A program made the translations under genes and the position numbers. Below the pieces are notes generated by a model that worked only from the letters and a program-made list of their open reading frames with translations, had not been told where the DNA came from and made no database searches. A DNA stretch of 48,263 bases, from the NCBI GenBank assembly GCA_011364965.1, contig RDOB01000012.1:1-48263 (forward strand), read 5' to 3'. Below, piece after piece: positions 1-9,162 of this stretch (positions within the stretch are counted from its first letter, which is position 1; every line of letters starts with the position of its first letter). The stretch is from Candidatus Heimdallarchaeota archaeon. Its GTDB lineage: Archaea; Asgardarchaeota; Heimdallarchaeia; Hodarchaeales; Hodarchaeaceae.

Positions 1-669
1 ATCTTCCATTTTAATCAAGCGCATGCCTGGTTTTAACATTTCTTCGTCGTGAGTGACACAGACAATAGTTTTTCCTTGAGAATTATTTAATGACAAAATC
101 AGTTCCATAATTTCATTACCAATGGCCGAATCTAGATCGCCTGTGGGTTCATCGGCCAGCAAAATGTCAGGATTATTAGCTAGGGAACGTGCGATCCCAA
201 TTCGCTGCTTCTCACCGCCTGAAAGCTCAAAAGGTTTATGATGACGCCTATTTTCGAGATCAACAAGTTTTAATAATTCGATAGCGCGTGGTTCTCGTTC
301 TTTTCTCTTCATCCCTGCGATTAGCATAGGTAATTCCACATTTTCCATAGCTGTGAGTACTGGATGAAGATTAAAAAATTGGAAAATAAATCCTAGCCGT
401 TTTCGCCTGATTTCACAGAGTGCACGGTCACTTAATGCTCCTAAATCCTGTTGATTTATACGTACAATGCCTGCAGAGGGTTGTTCTAGTCCTGCCATCA
501 CATTTAATAACGTGGATTTTCCGCTACCAGACGGTCCCATCACCATGACAAATTCCTCCCTATAAATCGCTAAATTAATCCCATTCAGGGCATCAACAGT
601 GTGCGAACCGAGCGTATAGCGCCGGTTTACGTTTTCTAACTCAATAATCAGTTCTTGAGCTTTACTCAT
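1..669 (-). CDS. ABC transporter ATP-binding protein, LolD/MacB type (3' end outside window)
   Basis: Reading the minus strand from ATG at 669 gives 223 codons with no stop before the window edge, so the C-terminus is missing. Seen in the sequence: Walker A GPSGSGKST at residues 45-53, ABC signature LSGGEKQR at 149-156, Walker B with catalytic DE at 173-174 followed by PTGDLD, and the H-loop VTHD near 207. Length and motif spacing match the LolD/MacB exporter ATPases that work with FtsX-type permeases. The start overlaps the stop of the preceding ATPase gene by four bases (ATGA), which implies translational coupling. With the 987-codon permease upstream it probably powers a mechanotransmission-type exporter of lipids, lipoproteins or peptides; the substrate cannot be read from sequence. 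Confidence 0.93.
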   Translation of the reverse strand, partial: MSKAQELIIELENVNRRYTLGSHTVDALNGINLAIYREEFVMVMGPSGSGKSTLLNVMAGLEQPSAGIVRINQQDLGALSDRALCEIRRKRLGFIFQFFNLHPVLTAMENVELPMLIAGMKRKEREPRAIELLKLVDLENRRHHKPFELSGGEKQRIGIARSLANNPDILLADEPTGDLDSAIGNEIMELILSLNNSQGKTIVCVTHDEEMLKPGMRLIKMED

Positions 670-1538
670 TTCTCTAAATCGCCTCTTACGGGAATAATTG
701 TAGCAAATCCATTTCTCATCTCGATTTGAACATGGTTTTTAATCCCTGCTTCCTTTCTAATATCATCTGGAATCCGCATATTGCCATGATCATCAACAAA
801 TATTACTTCTTCTCTGATATCCAGTGATATTCTTGGATCAATGGCTCGATGCAAGCCTACAATTCTTCCATCTAATATTCTCATTGCTTTTACAGTCATA
901 TTCGCAAATCGGTTGTCGTGAGTTACTACAAGAAACGTTTTTCCCAGTTCCTTATTTAGAAGTTTGAAATATTCTATAATTTTAAATGTAGTAACCGAAT
1001 CCAACTCGCCAGTTGGCTCATCTGCAAGTACGATATCTGGATCATTTGCTAAAGCGACCGCAATTCCCGTTCGTTGGGCTTCTCCTCCTGATAATTGATG
1101 TGGTTTGTGATGTCCTCGTTCTCCTAGCCCAACATCTTTTAATAAATGAAGAGCTCGCTTTTTTTGTTCCTCGCGAGGCCAACGTCCATTTAATTTCATT
1201 GGAAGCATGACATTACGTAAAGCAGTTAAATTCCAAATTAAATTCCGTTCTGGAAGCTGATACAACAACCCCACACGTTCTCTTCGATGCTGAGTTAGTT
1301 GTTTTTCATTTAATTTGGTTATTATTTCTCCTCCCAGAATGATTTCTCCTGAAGATGGACGATCAATTCCTGCGATAAGATTAATCAGCGTACTTTTACC
1401 TGATCCACTTGGGCCAATTATTGCAATCAAATCTCCCTCATTTGCTGATAATTCCACTCCTCTGAGAGCAGGAACTTGGATCTTACTCTGTTCATCAACA
1501 TATAATTTAATCAAATCATTACATTCAAGGAATGTCAT
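666..1538 (-). CDS. ABC transporter ATP-binding protein with C-terminal AbrB/SpoVT-like domain
   Basis: 290 aa. Residues 1-225 form a complete LolD/MacB-type ATPase: Walker A GPSGSGKST (42-50), signature LSGGEAQR (149-156), Walker B DE at 173-174 and H-loop VTHD (about 205-208). Residues 245-285 add a short segment with the swapped-hairpin AbrB look: VDDHGNMRIPDDIRKEAGI followed by a hydrophobic strand, close to the family pattern V-x2-x-G-R-x-x-I-P-x2-I-R. AbrB domains usually bind DNA as dimers, or serve as oligomerisation modules. The ATG has GGTGG about 8 bases upstream inside the permease 3' end, and the permease stop is only 3 bases away, so the three genes form one operon. The tail is absent from the neighbouring ATPase. 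Confidence 0.92.
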   Translation of the reverse strand: MTFLECNDLIKLYVDEQSKIQVPALRGVELSANEGDLIAIIGPSGSGKSTLINLIAGIDRPSSGEIILGGEIITKLNEKQLTQHRRERVGLLYQLPERNLIWNLTALRNVMLPMKLNGRWPREEQKKRALHLLKDVGLGERGHHKPHQLSGGEAQRTGIAVALANDPDIVLADEPTGELDSVTTFKIIEYFKLLNKELGKTFLVVTHDNRFANMTVKAMRILDGRIVGLHRAIDPRISLDIREEVIFVDDHGNMRIPDDIRKEAGIKNHVQIEMRNGFATIIPVRGDLEK

Positions 1539-1541
1539 TTT

Positions 1542-4502
1542 TTATTCCACCTTCAATATCCTACTGATATCTTTCCGTGTTGCTTGTATTGCAGGTATTA
1601 TGGTTCCAATTCCAGCTACGATCAAGATTCCTAAAATCATTTGTATCATAAGTGTTAAGGGATAACTTATAACAACAGGTGGAATTGTTTCTCCCATCTG
1701 AGTGAGTTGAAGAAACATAGTTACATAATAAATCCCTGTCATTAACCCAATAAGTGTACCAAAGCTTAAGATAGTGGCAGCTTCGACTAAAAATGATTGT
1801 CCAGTTTGGATACGAGTCATTCCCAATGCCCGTTCGACTCCAATCTCCTTTCCTCTTTCAACATAAGTGAAAAATGCAAACATCACAACTCCAATGACTG
1901 ATACAACTATACATAAAATTAAATCAGAATTTAAAATTGACAAGGTAAACCGTCTATCAAATGAATCCCGATATATCTGATATTTTAGTGCAGGAGCATC
2001 AGGTATAATTCCAGTTTCTTCATAAATCGATTCAGTTGCAGATTTAATATTATCGAGAGAGTCAATTTTCGCGATATAACTAGCTTCAGAATAAGTGAAG
2101 TACGATGCCTTATTTAACTCTTCAAACATTCCTAAACTCCCAATCATCCAATAGTAGCGAGAAAAATCGTACCATTCTCGTGGGTAAAGGTTAGGCCAGT
2201 ATTTAAAGGTTCCAACGATTCTGTATTTAAATATTTGATTATGTGTCTCATTACTAAACTGGATTGATAGATTGTCACCAATTTTTGGTTTTGTAACGTC
2301 TTCTTTAAGATTTCCTTCAAATAATATCACAGAGTGGTTATCTTCTAATTCTTTTACTAATTTTGTAAGACTTTGACTCAACTGAAACAGAGGGTCAGTG
2401 AAAGCTGTTTGAGCATAGGATTGTGGATCAATGAATAGAAAATCAAATGATCGATAAATAAATCCATGGGAGAAGTAATCCGTTCGGTAAACACCTGAAA
2501 CTGAATCCAAATGTGATACATTTTCTTTCAATATATTTCCTATTGTTTCATTTAATACTGAACCCATAGGAATTATTATATCAGCTCCATTATCATAATA
2601 GTACTTTAACTGTTCTGTTTCATCCAAAGAAAAGATTAATGAAGACGCAAGAATTGAAAAAGACAATGCTAGTGTGATTAGTAAGACTGCTCTGCTTGCT
2701 GCTTGTTGGTGCCTGACAATATTACGGATCGCAAATGCATTCACTCCTCCATCAAGTTTCCATAACATTTCTGCAATTCGTGACATTATTAGAGGGAAAA
2801 ACCGTGATATAACCATAATAGTACCGAAAAACATCAGGAAAGGCGCGGGGAGAGCTAGAAGCGAAAGGATTGGAAGGAGGGCATATATAATTGGTTCAAG
2901 ATCTCCTTCACTGAACCTTAATGCTCTTGTTAATGCCATATATGCAATCCAGGTGACTGTGCCTAATGAAAAGAGTATAATGTCTAGATAATAACGTTTC
3001 CAAGCCGGGAGGCTCGTTTCGGTAGGTTTTTGCGTTTCAGTTATCAATTGACGACTCATTCGAATCATACGTACAAAATTTAACAGTAAGGAGAAGATGA
3101 TTCCCCAAATTACTAATGTTTGGATGAATCCAAAAGAGAATTTCACTGGTGGGGATACTCCGAAAAATTGGAGGTAATCTGATGATTTCATTACTAAATC
3201 AGTTAAGAAAAGGCCAATTATAAAACCGAGTAAAATAGCTATAATTGTAGAAAAAAATATTTCTCCTACCAATGTCGTAAAAATCTGTAATGGGGATCCA
3301 CCACGGGTTTTTAGAATTCCAATCTGTTCCTGTTTTTGCTTTCTAATTAATCTGAATGAGTATGTGACAAGGTACAAGGCGATTCCAATCACAGGAACGC
3401 TAACAAAAATTAGAATGAATGTCAAACCGAAAACTACCATATCAAATCTAAGTAATGCTTCGTATATTCGACTCCATATGTTCGGATAGATGTCATTTTG
3501 GTACAAGGTTTGCTCAAAGGCTTGGATAAATCCTTGGAGTTTCTTTACCTCTTCATTGATGTTATATGCGTTAAAGTGAGATCTATCAATAAAAATATCA
3601 CAATAGACTCGACCTTCAAAATCAAAAAAAGAATAAGTTTCTGATAATTCACCCAACAAATCTATCATAAGATCTTGGGGGAAAAGCAACATGTATGGTT
3701 CCCAAAGATCCATGAGATTAAAATATTCCCATAATAATTTTGTTACATTATCAGAAATTATTACTGGATAGTTATCCTCGTAATAATATGTAAAAGACGT
3801 ATATTCTACGATTCCAACAACCGTAACTGTCTTGTTAATTTGCTCCTCCTCATATGGAATAGACCATCCTGGTAATGTTATGTTTAATTGGGAATTTAAG
3901 GTAATATTTTGGAGAATACCTCCAAAATCTCCATACCATTCTTGAATGTTCGATGGTTTTAATAAAAAAACCTCAGATGTATTGGTAGGTAATCTACCTT
4001 CCCCATGTGAGTTCACCAAATCACTCATCTGGGAATAAAACTTTGCTGAAGGTGAGGAGATCATTGTGAGATAATATTCAAGCCAATATTCTCCATAATC
4101 GTCTTGATATTCTACCCAATAAGCTATTTCTGAAGTAGAAAACCATTTAGATCTATCAATATAGTTGGCATAGTTCGCTGAGGCAATTGATGAGTTCAGC
4201 ATTGCATCATATGTTTCTATATTAAAAAATGCAGCTGGATTAGTAGAATCGTCATCATTTAAACTCCACCTATATAGTGATAGCGAGATATCTTCATCAT
4301 ACTCTGAGTAATCTTGAAATACGACCTCCTCGAAGATTTGCTCGCGATAAGATTCGATTAATATTCCACTCTGAGATACTATAGTTAGCGCTAGGATGAG
4401 ACCAATAATTGTAGGAAGGATCATTCGGCGATTAACAACAAGTAATTGGTATGTAATGACAAATGGATCAATAATCCTTGCAAAAGCGAGTTTAAATGAC
4501 AT
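1542..4502 (-). CDS. Large FtsX/MacB-type ABC transporter permease
   Basis: 986 aa from ATG at 4502; a TTG one codon further upstream is open but GGAG lies 10 bases before the ATG. One membrane segment near residues 28-48 is followed by a roughly 310-residue polar, aromatic-rich extracytoplasmic region. A first FtsX core follows (about 360-480) with the typical cytosolic KQEQIGILKTRGGS loop. After further membrane segments and a second external domain, a second FtsX core lies near 870-985, with ERGKEIGVERALGMTR. The duplicated FtsX architecture is typical of large archaeal and Gram-positive exporters. FtsX/MacB permeases couple ATP hydrolysis in the cytosol to movement of an external domain. 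It is first in the operon with the two ATPase genes; substrate unknown. Confidence 0.9.
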   Translation of the reverse strand: MSFKLAFARIIDPFVITYQLLVVNRRMILPTIIGLILALTIVSQSGILIESYREQIFEEVVFQDYSEYDEDISLSLYRWSLNDDDSTNPAAFFNIETYDAMLNSSIASANYANYIDRSKWFSTSEIAYWVEYQDDYGEYWLEYYLTMISSPSAKFYSQMSDLVNSHGEGRLPTNTSEVFLLKPSNIQEWYGDFGGILQNITLNSQLNITLPGWSIPYEEEQINKTVTVVGIVEYTSFTYYYEDNYPVIISDNVTKLLWEYFNLMDLWEPYMLLFPQDLMIDLLGELSETYSFFDFEGRVYCDIFIDRSHFNAYNINEEVKKLQGFIQAFEQTLYQNDIYPNIWSRIYEALLRFDMVVFGLTFILIFVSVPVIGIALYLVTYSFRLIRKQKQEQIGILKTRGGSPLQIFTTLVGEIFFSTIIAILLGFIIGLFLTDLVMKSSDYLQFFGVSPPVKFSFGFIQTLVIWGIIFSLLLNFVRMIRMSRQLITETQKPTETSLPAWKRYYLDIILFSLGTVTWIAYMALTRALRFSEGDLEPIIYALLPILSLLALPAPFLMFFGTIMVISRFFPLIMSRIAEMLWKLDGGVNAFAIRNIVRHQQAASRAVLLITLALSFSILASSLIFSLDETEQLKYYYDNGADIIIPMGSVLNETIGNILKENVSHLDSVSGVYRTDYFSHGFIYRSFDFLFIDPQSYAQTAFTDPLFQLSQSLTKLVKELEDNHSVILFEGNLKEDVTKPKIGDNLSIQFSNETHNQIFKYRIVGTFKYWPNLYPREWYDFSRYYWMIGSLGMFEELNKASYFTYSEASYIAKIDSLDNIKSATESIYEETGIIPDAPALKYQIYRDSFDRRFTLSILNSDLILCIVVSVIGVVMFAFFTYVERGKEIGVERALGMTRIQTGQSFLVEAATILSFGTLIGLMTGIYYVTMFLQLTQMGETIPPVVISYPLTLMIQMILGILIVAGIGTIIPAIQATRKDISRILKVE

Positions 4503-4729
4503 CAAAACAGTACTCCAGTGAGAATAAGGTGTAGGAGATCATTTCTTGATCATTTCTACTAATTTCGGATTACTATCGATGTTCATGTTTACTTTTAAAT
4601 GGCTTGAGATACATGAACTCAGTCTCCTTCTAGATTCATTTTCCCAAAACAATCAACACTAGTTCTAATATTATAATGATTAAATGATTTAATATCTTAT
4701 GATTAGGGGAGCAGAGGCATCTTCTGTTT

Positions 4730-5272
4730 TTACGAAAGCTGTGAAAATAAGTACGCAATTATTGCAAACCCACAGAACATAGTCCCTGAAAGCTGCATGA
4801 CCCAAAACCAGGCAAGTTCAGGAGTAGGATTCTCGGTTGCAGCTACAAGATAATTTGATCCCCAGGCTTCGATTCTTTTCCCAATTAAAACTCGATGTTC
4901 TTGGGTGACGTATAAAATCGCTGTTTTTTCCCCAAAGATGAGACCAAATATGTATATGGGTTCTAGACCAGAAAATAAATCGATTAAATAATGAACTGCC
5001 ATAGATGTAGTGAATAACGAGATTTCTGGATGGAGGTTGAAAGGAAAAATAAACCATAAAAAGAGGACGATACCATAATCATGAGTCAATTTTCGGGCTA
5101 ATTTATTATTCATATTCAATCTGATTAAAAAAAGCTCCATGAAATCTGCTAATTGACTTCCAATGAGAATTATAAGAAACCAGTGAAGATTACCCTGAAT
5201 ACTTATTCTGAAGATAGCAAACCAAAAGAAAATAACCCCCAAAGTCCATTCCGTGTGTTTTAGTGCTTCCAT
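4730..5272 (-). CDS. Small polytopic membrane protein, paralog of the next gene upstream (degenerate)
   Basis: About 180 aa with four or so hydrophobic segments. A GTG at 5281 is open, but the ATG at 5272 (MEALKHTEW) has GAGGAG about 8 bases upstream and matches the start of the paralog at 5285-5815, so I prefer 5272. Shared features with that paralog: HxEWTLG near the N-terminus, an Asp-containing second segment, H-Y/L-L-x-D in the middle, a YIFGLIFGEK-type segment, and ELAWFWVMQLSG near the end. The paralog has GHRELSHT, as in YdjM/DUF457-like membrane-bound metal-dependent hydrolases; here that stretch reads LARKLTHDYG, so one His is lost. It is likely co-transcribed with its paralog. Function unknown; loss of putative metal ligands hints at a structural or regulatory partner. 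Confidence 0.75.
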   Translation of the reverse strand: MEALKHTEWTLGVIFFWFAIFRISIQGNLHWFLIILIGSQLADFMELFLIRLNMNNKLARKLTHDYGIVLFLWFIFPFNLHPEISLFTTSMAVHYLIDLFSGLEPIYIFGLIFGEKTAILYVTQEHRVLIGKRIEAWGSNYLVAATENPTPELAWFWVMQLSGTMFCGFAIIAYLFSQLS

Positions 5273-5284
5273 ATTCCTCACTCC

Positions 5285-5815
5285 TCAAATAAAGTAAAAA
5301 AATATCCCCAATGCCATTATCCAAGCACCAAGAATGGTAAGTCCCCAAAACCATGAAAGCTCATCACCGATATTTTCTGAACCAATGTAAGAGCTCTTAA
5401 TGATACTCCGAATTTTACCTCCAATCCTAATCGATTGGTCTCTATCGATAAGCATTATTCCTCCTCGATGAGTGAGAGGAGAAAACAGATAGATTGGGTC
5501 TCTTCCAGCAATTATATCCTCAAGAAGATGAAGAATGCTCCCAAAGGTTAGGAAACCCAATATTGGAATTACTATTGACAAAAAGATTAGAATACTGAAG
5601 AAAAATACGGTATGTGATAACTCACGATGCCCTATAGAGAAATTTCTTCCATGGAAGAATGCCCAATCAAACAGGTCAGGAAATACAGATCCCACTCCCA
5701 ACAATAAAAATCCCAACGGGGTAACTGTAACCTCCCAAATGGATAGACAAATTAGGCTTAATCCCAGAGTCCATTCCAAATGTGCAATTGGTTCCACTGT
5801 TTCACTAATCTCCAT
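5285..5815 (-). CDS. Membrane protein resembling YdjM/DUF457-type metal-dependent hydrolases
   Basis: 176 aa, ATG at 5815. Hydrophobic segments alternate with conserved-looking polar residues: HLEWTLG (about 13-19), FPDLFD (about 44-49), GHRELSHT (about 62-69) and HLLEDI (about 95-100). A D-x-x-D plus GHR-x2-(S/T)H pattern is what marks the YdjM/LexA-regulated membrane-bound hydrolase superfamily, in which His and Asp residues are thought to bind metal near the membrane. This assignment comes from motif similarity alone. The gene lies 3 bases upstream of its shorter-motif paralog in the same direction, so the pair is probably one transcript. Confidence 0.72.
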   Translation of the reverse strand: MEISETVEPIAHLEWTLGLSLICLSIWEVTVTPLGFLLLGVGSVFPDLFDWAFFHGRNFSIGHRELSHTVFFFSILIFLSIVIPILGFLTFGSILHLLEDIIAGRDPIYLFSPLTHRGGIMLIDRDQSIRIGGKIRSIIKSSYIGSENIGDELSWFWGLTILGAWIMALGIFFYFI

Positions 5816-6060
5816 CAGTTTAATTACAAATTCCTGCTATTTATTGTATTGAAAGGAAATAAAATCTATTCTTTAAGAATTCTCCCGAATTAGTCAGGAG
5901 GAGGTTAAATTCTGATATTCAAAGGAAAATATTTCCTGAATGAATGTCTAATTTCTTAAGAAGAAGATAAGATACCCTGAAATGGATTAGATTTTAGCTG
6001 AAAATTATTTAAAATCTAGGAAATCCGCAAAATTTCCTTTTAATGTCTATACAGGGCTGA

Positions 6061-7854
6061 GTGAAAAGAATCAGAATTATTAATTTGAATTATGATCGGT
6101 GTAAACCTGATTTGTGTGGTTATGCCTGTTTGAAAAATTGCCCTCTTGTCATCAAAGGGCATAAAAATGTTATCACCATACGTAAGAATACAGGTAAGCC
6201 TATTATCAATAATCGAACATGCTTGATGGCAAAGAAGGGAACATGTGGAATTTGTGTAAACAAATGCTTCCCTGGTGCCATCACCGTTGTAAATTTACCT
6301 GATCCAGAGCTTTCAGGAATACTAGTTCATTGTTACGGGGAAAATAGCTTTCGGTTTTACAATATGCCTCAAATTGTACCTGGAAAAGTAATTGGACTGC
6401 TAGGAGTAAATGGGATCGGTAAGTCAACTATTTTAGAAATATTGGCTGGTAAAACGATTCCGAATGGGGGTGATTTTCAGGATCCAGAGGCTGGATATTC
6501 AAATCTTCTTAAATCAATTAGTATAGCCAGCATTAGACATTTTTTAACCGAATTAGAGAAAAAGAAGATAACAGTAGGTTATAAACCCCAAGTTTTTTCT
6601 GATTTATTAAAGAAACAAATCTCAGTTCGTGAAATCCTTTCTCAGTATCAAGAAGAAGGAGCTCCATATAGTACAAATCAGGTGATTAACTCTATGGAAC
6701 TCGAAGCAATTTTAAATCGAGATCCAGGTCGATTATCAGGTGGAGAGCTCCAACGTTTGGCTATTGCCCTTGTATTAATTAAAAATGCCGATATTTATTT
6801 AATTGATGAACCGTGTACCTTCCTCGACTTCCGTCAACGCATTAGAATGGCAGAGATATTTCATGACCTGGCAACCAAAGGGAAAGTTATATTTGTCGCG
6901 GAGCACGATATTGCCATCTTAGATTACCAAAGTGACATCATTTACGTATTTTATGGAAATTCTCATAAATTTGGAGTTATATCGAAATTAGCTTATTCTA
7001 CGAAGAAAGGGATTAATAATTTCCTATTAGGACGATTAAAAGATGAAAATATTAGAATTAGAGGAAAAGAGATTATCTTTACTAGGATGGTTAAGGAAAG
7101 AAGCTGGACTGATTTACCTAGTATAAAATACCCAAATTTTCAAAAATCCCTCGGCAGTTTTCGTTTGAATGTGAAAAGAGGGGATGTTTACTACGGAGAA
7201 ATTCTGTGTGTATTGGGAGAAAATGGATTGGGAAAAACTACATTCGCTAGAAGTTTAGCAGAGCAACTGGATAACGTTATTATCTCATTTAAGCCTCAAT
7301 TTCTCCATCGAAAATATCACGGGACAGTTCGGGAATTCCTTACAGAATATTCACAGACCTATATTGAATCCAATGATTTTAAATTGTATATTTTGAAACC
7401 TTTTTCAATTAATCACCTTTTAGATAAACCTGTATCATCTTTAAGCGGAGGGGAATTACAACGTTGTTTTTTAGCAGGATGTTTAGGAAAGAAAGCTGAT
7501 TTATACATCATAGATGAAGGAAGTGCCTTTCTTGATGTAGAAGAGCGCTTAAATGCAACTCGTGTTATTCGGCACATAATTTCAAAAAATGATGCAGCTT
7601 GTTTAGCCATTGAGCATGATATTCAAATTGCTGATGCCCTAGCTGACCGAATATTGCTTTTTGAAGGAATGCCTGGGATCCATGGTGTAACAATTGGACC
7701 CCTGGGGAAGAAAGATGGTTTGAATCGATTTCTGAAACGAATAGATGTTACATTTCGACGGGACTCTGAAACCGGTCGTGCCCGATTAAATAAAAAAGGG
7801 AGTCAATTGGACAAAATGCAGCGAACAATTGAATCCTATTATCATGACATTTAA
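6061..7854 (+). CDS. rli1: ABCE1/Rli1 ribosome-recycling ATPase (divergent)
   Basis: 597 aa with a GTG start, the usual ABCE1 length. ABCE1 splits post-termination ribosomes with release factor aRF1. N-terminal ferredoxin-like domain: eight cysteines, the first four in CKPDLCGYACLKNC. The second group is CLMAKKGTCGICVNKC, so its first spacing is seven residues rather than the usual two, and the usual Cys-Pro after it reads C-F-P. NBD1: Walker A GVNGIGKST (115-123), LSGGELQR (225-232), Walker B DEP at 249-251. NBD2: GENGLGKTT (386-394), LSGGELQR (461-468), Walker B DEG at 485-487 where DEP is normal. The C-terminus keeps the FRRD-SETGR-RLNKKGSQLD block typical of ABCE1. It is a stand-alone gene. 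It may be the only Rli1 or a second, diverged copy; the rest of the genome would decide. Confidence 0.93.
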   Translation: MKRIRIINLNYDRCKPDLCGYACLKNCPLVIKGHKNVITIRKNTGKPIINNRTCLMAKKGTCGICVNKCFPGAITVVNLPDPELSGILVHCYGENSFRFYNMPQIVPGKVIGLLGVNGIGKSTILEILAGKTIPNGGDFQDPEAGYSNLLKSISIASIRHFLTELEKKKITVGYKPQVFSDLLKKQISVREILSQYQEEGAPYSTNQVINSMELEAILNRDPGRLSGGELQRLAIALVLIKNADIYLIDEPCTFLDFRQRIRMAEIFHDLATKGKVIFVAEHDIAILDYQSDIIYVFYGNSHKFGVISKLAYSTKKGINNFLLGRLKDENIRIRGKEIIFTRMVKERSWTDLPSIKYPNFQKSLGSFRLNVKRGDVYYGEILCVLGENGLGKTTFARSLAEQLDNVIISFKPQFLHRKYHGTVREFLTEYSQTYIESNDFKLYILKPFSINHLLDKPVSSLSGGELQRCFLAGCLGKKADLYIIDEGSAFLDVEERLNATRVIRHIISKNDAACLAIEHDIQIADALADRILLFEGMPGIHGVTIGPLGKKDGLNRFLKRIDVTFRRDSETGRARLNKKGSQLDKMQRTIESYYHDI

Positions 7855-7866
7855 TTAAAAGATAAT

Positions 7867-9162
7867 TCAGAAAGGAAAAATTAAGTTGAAGAGCTCTATG
7901 GGAATGGGAAGACATACAAGTGCCACTAAAACCATAAATACAGCTACTAACTTTCTACTCGTAGTAACTGAGGAGATATCATCCAACGGTCCTGCATGGC
8001 CCGTTTGAGAGTACATAATAAGGATAAGAAGAGCAAAAGGCCAAAATCCTAAGACAAACATAATTCCTGCACTAATATAGGTCATGGTACGATGATTCCT
8101 TTCTGAAAATAGGCTTCTTGCTACATGACCTCCATCTAATTGACCAATTGGTATTAAATTAAGACCTGTAAGTAATAAACCAATGTACCCTGTAAAAGCA
8201 AGAGGATGTAGTAAAACCACAAACGATTCGGTAGTGGCAGGAACTATTATATATGCTAAAAACTCGAATAACAAAATTCGGTATCTTGTAGGAGATTCTA
8301 ATCGAAAATCTAGTACAAACAGGGAGCTTTCCATCTCACTAGGAATTAATGCAGCTGGAGCTGTAAAGGAAATCATTAATCCTAAAATGGTAAATGCTAT
8401 TGAAACTATTAAACCAAAAATTGGACCAGAAAGGCCAATATCAAACAGAGCATTTTTTGTTCGAATCGGGGATTTTTGCTGGATAAACGCTCCCATTGTT
8501 CCATAACCAAATGGAAATGGAATGAAATAGGGCCAACTGGCTTTAATTCCATGTAATCTAGAAGCAATCATATGTCCTAATTCATGTATACTAACTATTC
8601 CTACTAATCCAATGACATAAAGTAGACTTGTTAAGATAGGGTCAAGACTGGGGTCTACTTGCCGTAATATTTCCCAGCTGTTCAGTCCTACAAACATTAC
8701 TGAAAGAATCGTAAAAATATATAATATTATTGGAGTAGAAATTTTTTGTTTTTCAGATTCTTTCATTTTATTACTTATAGGTAATATATAAAGCATTCCT
8801 CTAGATTCATGAGTTGGATGCGGACGGAGGAGGGGAATAAATCCAAGTTCTCGTAACTCGTTATCTATCGCGGGCATACTTGAGGCAAGGTCACTTCTAC
8901 GTAGAATTTCATATGCTGGAATTGGAACTGTTTCCATATATGCTCTACTAGGGGACATTTCTTTATATGAAACTGACGTAACTGTAAAGAATTTGCTTAC
9001 TAGCTCGTCAATTTGCGAGTATACCCAGAATCGTGAGTTATTAAACATCATTAATTCACGTTCCTCAAGGTTTCTCCTCCCAAATAAATCCTTTGATACG
9101 AACATAGAATTTATTGAGATATTTAGATCCATCAAACAAGGAACCAAATTCGATACGAGCAT
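7867..9162 (-). CDS. Site-2-type intramembrane metalloprotease (peptidase M50)
   Basis: 431 aa. Zinc-binding HELGH at 193-197 sits in a hydrophobic segment, and the second motif, LIPIGQLDGGH (336-346), supplies the third metal ligand, as in S2P/EGY proteases. A cytosolic-looking N-terminal domain of about 140 residues precedes the membrane core; this size resembles the plant EGY and archaeal S2P-like group rather than small SpoIVFB types. About six to eight membrane segments are visible. M50 enzymes cut membrane-spanning substrates, often regulators, within the bilayer. The ATG follows directly on the stop of the preceding gene (no gap), and that gene directly follows a Rag-type GTPase, so this protease is probably translated from the GTPase operon. 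Its substrate is unknown. Confidence 0.9.
   Translation of the reverse strand: MLVSNLVPCLMDLNISINSMFVSKDLFGRRNLEERELMMFNNSRFWVYSQIDELVSKFFTVTSVSYKEMSPSRAYMETVPIPAYEILRRSDLASSMPAIDNELRELGFIPLLRPHPTHESRGMLYILPISNKMKESEKQKISTPIILYIFTILSVMFVGLNSWEILRQVDPSLDPILTSLLYVIGLVGIVSIHELGHMIASRLHGIKASWPYFIPFPFGYGTMGAFIQQKSPIRTKNALFDIGLSGPIFGLIVSIAFTILGLMISFTAPAALIPSEMESSLFVLDFRLESPTRYRILLFEFLAYIIVPATTESFVVLLHPLAFTGYIGLLLTGLNLIPIGQLDGGHVARSLFSERNHRTMTYISAGIMFVLGFWPFALLILIMYSQTGHAGPLDDISSVTTSRKLVAVFMVLVALVCLPIPIELFNLIFPF

Noticed and set aside
4530..4560. Direct repeat GATCATTTCT
   Set aside because: Two 10-base copies in A+T-rich DNA; no further copies or neighbouring array, so too weak to call.
4818..5057. 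Minus-strand frame of 79 codons in another phase
   Set aside because: Lies within the membrane protein gene at 4730-5272 and carries no sign of its own.
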